Below, piece after piece: positions 6,528-8,193 of a DNA stretch of 8,193 nucleotides. Source of the stretch: Rhodospirillaceae bacterium (lineage in GTDB: Bacteria; Pseudomonadota; Alphaproteobacteria; UBA9219); contig DNGD01000062.1 of assembly GCA_003486725.1 (NCBI GenBank), positions 1-8,193 on the forward strand. Reading direction: 5' to 3'. Below the pieces are notes generated by a model. The model had not been told where the DNA came from. It saw only the letters and a list, made by a program, of their open reading frames with translations, and did no database searches. The position numbers and the translations under genes were made by a program. Numbering within the stretch: position 1 is the first letter of the stretch; the number at the start of each line of letters is the position of its first letter.

Positions 6528-6539
6528 GCGAGCCGCCCG

Positions 6540-7379
6540 TTGACATCTCCTGCTTCTTTATTGGAAGGCTTGCCGCCGCTGCGTGAAACGATCGCGGCGC
6601 ATGGCCTTGCGGCGCATAAAGCGCTGGGGCAACATTTCCTTCTCGATCTGAATTTGACGCAGCGCATCGTGAAAGAAGCGGGCGATTTGGCGGGCGTGCA
6701 TGTCATCGAAATCGGCCCCGGCCCCGGCGGGTTAACCCGCGCGCTTTTGGGCAGCGTCGCCGCGCAGGTGACCGCGATTGAAAAAGACCGCCGCTGCGTG
6801 GCCGCGTTGCAAAACCTTGTCGAGCGCTTCCCCAAGCGCTTTACGCTGATCGAAGGTGACGCGCTGAAGGAAGATGTCCTTGCGCTTGCAAAAGCGCCGC
6901 GCGCGATTATCGCCAATCTGCCTTATAATGTCGGCACGCCGCTGTTGCTGTCGTGGCTGTCCGCGATGGATCAGTTCCAAAGCCTAACCTTGATGCTTCA
7001 GGCCGAGGTGGTAGATCGTCTAGTCGCCGCGCCAAACAGCAAGGCCTATGGCCGTCTGTCCGTGATCACGCAATTCTGCGCCGATGCAAGGCGCGTGATG
7101 AAGGTTCCGGCGCGTGCGTTCACGCCGCCGCCCAAGGTCGACTCCGCTGTGGTGCATTTGACGCCGCGCAAAAATCGCCCACAAGATGTCGATTTGAAAA
7201 CGTTGGAGGCCGTCACCGCCGCCGCGTTTGGCCAGCGCCGCAAAATGCTACGCTCCAGTTTGAAATCGATGGGGGGAGAGGCGCTGCTGGCGCGTGCGGG
7301 GATCAGCCCTGAAAAACGCGCCGAGGAACTATCGTTGGCGGATTTTGAATCCCTCGTCCGCGCGTTGCGTCAGGATTAG
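6540..7379 (+). CDS. rsmA: 16S rRNA (adenine1518-N6/adenine1519-N6)-dimethyltransferase RsmA (KsgA)
   Basis: RsmA dimethylates two adjacent adenosines in the 3'-terminal hairpin of 16S rRNA using S-adenosylmethionine, as a late quality step in 30S assembly. The protein has 279 residues (E. coli: 273). Motifs in order are LGQHFLLD (29-36), the SAM-binding loop EIGPGPGGLT (57-66), the catalytic NLPYNV (126-131), FTPPPKVDSAV (194-204) and QRRKMLRSSLK (232-242) in the rRNA-binding C-terminal domain. The TTG start is nearly forced: the surA stop lies 12 bases upstream in the same frame, no in-frame ATG occurs before the SAM-binding domain, and the resulting N-terminus leads into GLPPLRETIAAHGLAA as expected for alphaproteobacterial RsmA. 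The ribosome-binding site is poor. In many proteobacteria pdxA lies between surA and rsmA; it is absent here. Confidence 0.96.
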   Translation: MTSPASLLEGLPPLRETIAAHGLAAHKALGQHFLLDLNLTQRIVKEAGDLAGVHVIEIGPGPGGLTRALLGSVAAQVTAIEKDRRCVAALQNLVERFPKRFTLIEGDALKEDVLALAKAPRAIIANLPYNVGTPLLLSWLSAMDQFQSLTLMLQAEVVDRLVAAPNSKAYGRLSVITQFCADARRVMKVPARAFTPPPKVDSAVVHLTPRKNRPQDVDLKTLEAVTAAAFGQRRKMLRSSLKSMGGEALLARAGISPEKRAEELSLADFESLVRALRQD

Positions 7380-7382
7380 TTT

Positions 7383-8193
7383 TTACCGCGCCGAGAAGGT
7401 GGACGGTGAGGGATCAATCACGTGCTGCCCACCCTCCGTCAGCTCGATCACCGCAAGACCGCGCTCGATCTGGCCGCCGATCCGCAGGCGGAACACGCCG
7501 TCCAACCCCGCAAAACCGGAAGAAGAAGTAAGCGACGCTTGATCATAACGCATGCCGTGACGTGCCAGAACGGCGGCAAGGGCGGTTGCGTCATAGGCCA
7601 GCGTGGCGAGACGCGGCGGTGTGGCGCCGTAGGTTTCCTTGTACTTGTCGATAAAGCGCTCCCGCGCCGAAAGTTCAGGAGCGGCGAACCAGCCGCCTTG
7701 CAGCAAGGCTTGGCCTTCCGCGATATTCGGCTCGTCCCACAGGCCAGTGCCCAGCAGGCGAACTTGGCCGCGCTCAAAACCGGCGGTGGTGAGTTGCGCC
7801 GCAATGGTGCGCAATGTCACGCCGGCAAAGGGAACAAAAATCGCCTCGATCCGGTCTTTGTTCGCCGTCAGTTCGTTAATGTTGGAAGGCGCGACCTGCG
7901 CGACGATATAGCCGTTGTTCCGCTCCACCGCGTTTTCAAATGACGCCATGACCAGTTTGCCATAGGGGCCGGGCGGCACGATGGCGGCAAAACGACGAAG
8001 GCCCTTGGCCGCTGCGTAATCGACAACGCGATCCACTTGGGGCGCAGGCGCAAAGCCCATGACATAGGCACCTGTTTCCGCCAAGGACACATCGGTTGAA
8101 AGAGCCAGCATGCTGATGCCGGTGGGCTGCAAAACGGGCTTCACCGCGCCGACATCGCCGGCGAAGAGGGGCCCAATCACAAGGTTTGCGCCG
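7383..8193 (-). CDS. LpoA-like penicillin-binding-protein activator (periplasmic binding fold), C-terminal part
   Basis: The visible 269 residues are the C-terminal part of a periplasmic-binding-protein type I fold (Peripla_BP_6 type). The gene runs off the right edge, so its start and any signal peptide or lipobox are not seen. The segment opens with GANLVIGPLFAGDVGAVKPV, continues with YVMGFAPAPQVDRVVDYA and RRFAAIVPPGPYGKLV, and ends with GFAGLDGVFRLRIGGQIERG and VIDPSPSTF. This pattern is typical of alphaproteobacterial proteins annotated as penicillin-binding-protein activators, related to LpoA, the lipoprotein that stimulates PBP1A in E. coli. Branched-chain amino-acid receptors share the fold, but the ending GFAGLDGVFR...VIDP favours the activator group. 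The first possible start codon in view, GTG at 8180, is internal because the frame and its motif continue upstream. The stop codon lies 3 bases from that of rsmA, which converges on it. Confidence 0.85.
   Translation of the reverse strand, partial: GANLVIGPLFAGDVGAVKPVLQPTGISMLALSTDVSLAETGAYVMGFAPAPQVDRVVDYAAAKGLRRFAAIVPPGPYGKLVMASFENAVERNNGYIVAQVAPSNINELTANKDRIEAIFVPFAGVTLRTIAAQLTTAGFERGQVRLLGTGLWDEPNIAEGQALLQGGWFAAPELSARERFIDKYKETYGATPPRLATLAYDATALAAVLARHGMRYDQASLTSSSGFAGLDGVFRLRIGGQIERGLAVIELTEGGQHVIDPSPSTFSAR

Noticed and set aside
7350..7395. Bidirectional terminator at the rsmA junction, suggested by TTTTT at 7380-7384.
   Set aside because: No stem longer than about three pairs was found before the T-run.
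8178..8180. GTG as the start of the minus-strand LpoA-like gene.
   Set aside because: The frame stays open to the window edge and the upstream residues GANL complete a conserved motif, so the codon is internal.
1..8193. CRISPR array, insertion sequence, toxin-antitoxin pair, tRNA or other accessory system.
   Set aside because: No repeated spacer pattern, transposase, tRNA cloverleaf or small gene pair was seen; nearly all of the window is explained by conserved housekeeping genes.

Overview
This window looks like an ordinary chromosomal segment of a moderately GC-rich alphaproteobacterium. The basis is the gene content and the sequence character of SurA, RsmA and the LpoA-like activator, which read like Rhodospirillales or Micavibrio-type proteins; no finer placement can be supported from sequence reading alone. 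Almost all of it is coding and the theme is cell-envelope construction. No CRISPR array, insertion sequence, phage gene, tRNA or rRNA is visible. I found no convincing new multi-gene system.

Layout, left to right. (1) The last 31 codons of an unidentified upstream gene end at 97, followed by a good candidate Rho-independent terminator (107-137). (2) ispE (167-1072) encodes an enzyme of the non-mevalonate isoprenoid pathway. (3) A 160-base gap (1073-1232) holds a strong hairpin nested in a wider inverted repeat, and an in-frame amber codon just before the next gene. (4) A membrane-anchored MepM-type M23 murein endopeptidase (1233-2789) has all its zinc ligands and is followed by a weak candidate terminator. 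(5) lptF (2931-4052) and lptG (4049-5143) share an ATGA stop/start overlap and encode the two membrane subunits of the LptB2FG lipopolysaccharide extractor. (6) surA (5232-6527) encodes a periplasmic chaperone for outer-membrane proteins, and rsmA (6540-7379), encoding the 16S rRNA dimethyladenosine transferase, starts 12 bases after it. (7) On the minus strand, converging on rsmA with 3 bases between stop codons, lies the C-terminal part of a periplasmic LpoA-like penicillin-binding-protein activator (7383 to beyond 8193).

How the genes fit together. LptF/LptG export LPS, and SurA helps fold outer-membrane proteins, including the LPS translocon LptD in other bacteria. The M23 endopeptidase and the LpoA-like protein act on peptidoglycan growth. 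IspE supplies isoprenoid precursors, from which undecaprenyl phosphate, the lipid carrier for wall and surface sugars, is made.

The most notable point is an absence. The widespread proteobacterial order lptF-lptG-lptD-surA-pdxA-rsmA appears here as lptF-lptG-surA-rsmA, with lptD and pdxA cleanly missing and only 88 and 12 bases at the two junctions. Other points for a second look are the nested inverted repeat and amber codon upstream of the M23 gene, TTG start codons on lptF and rsmA, and a dyad inside a possible surA promoter.
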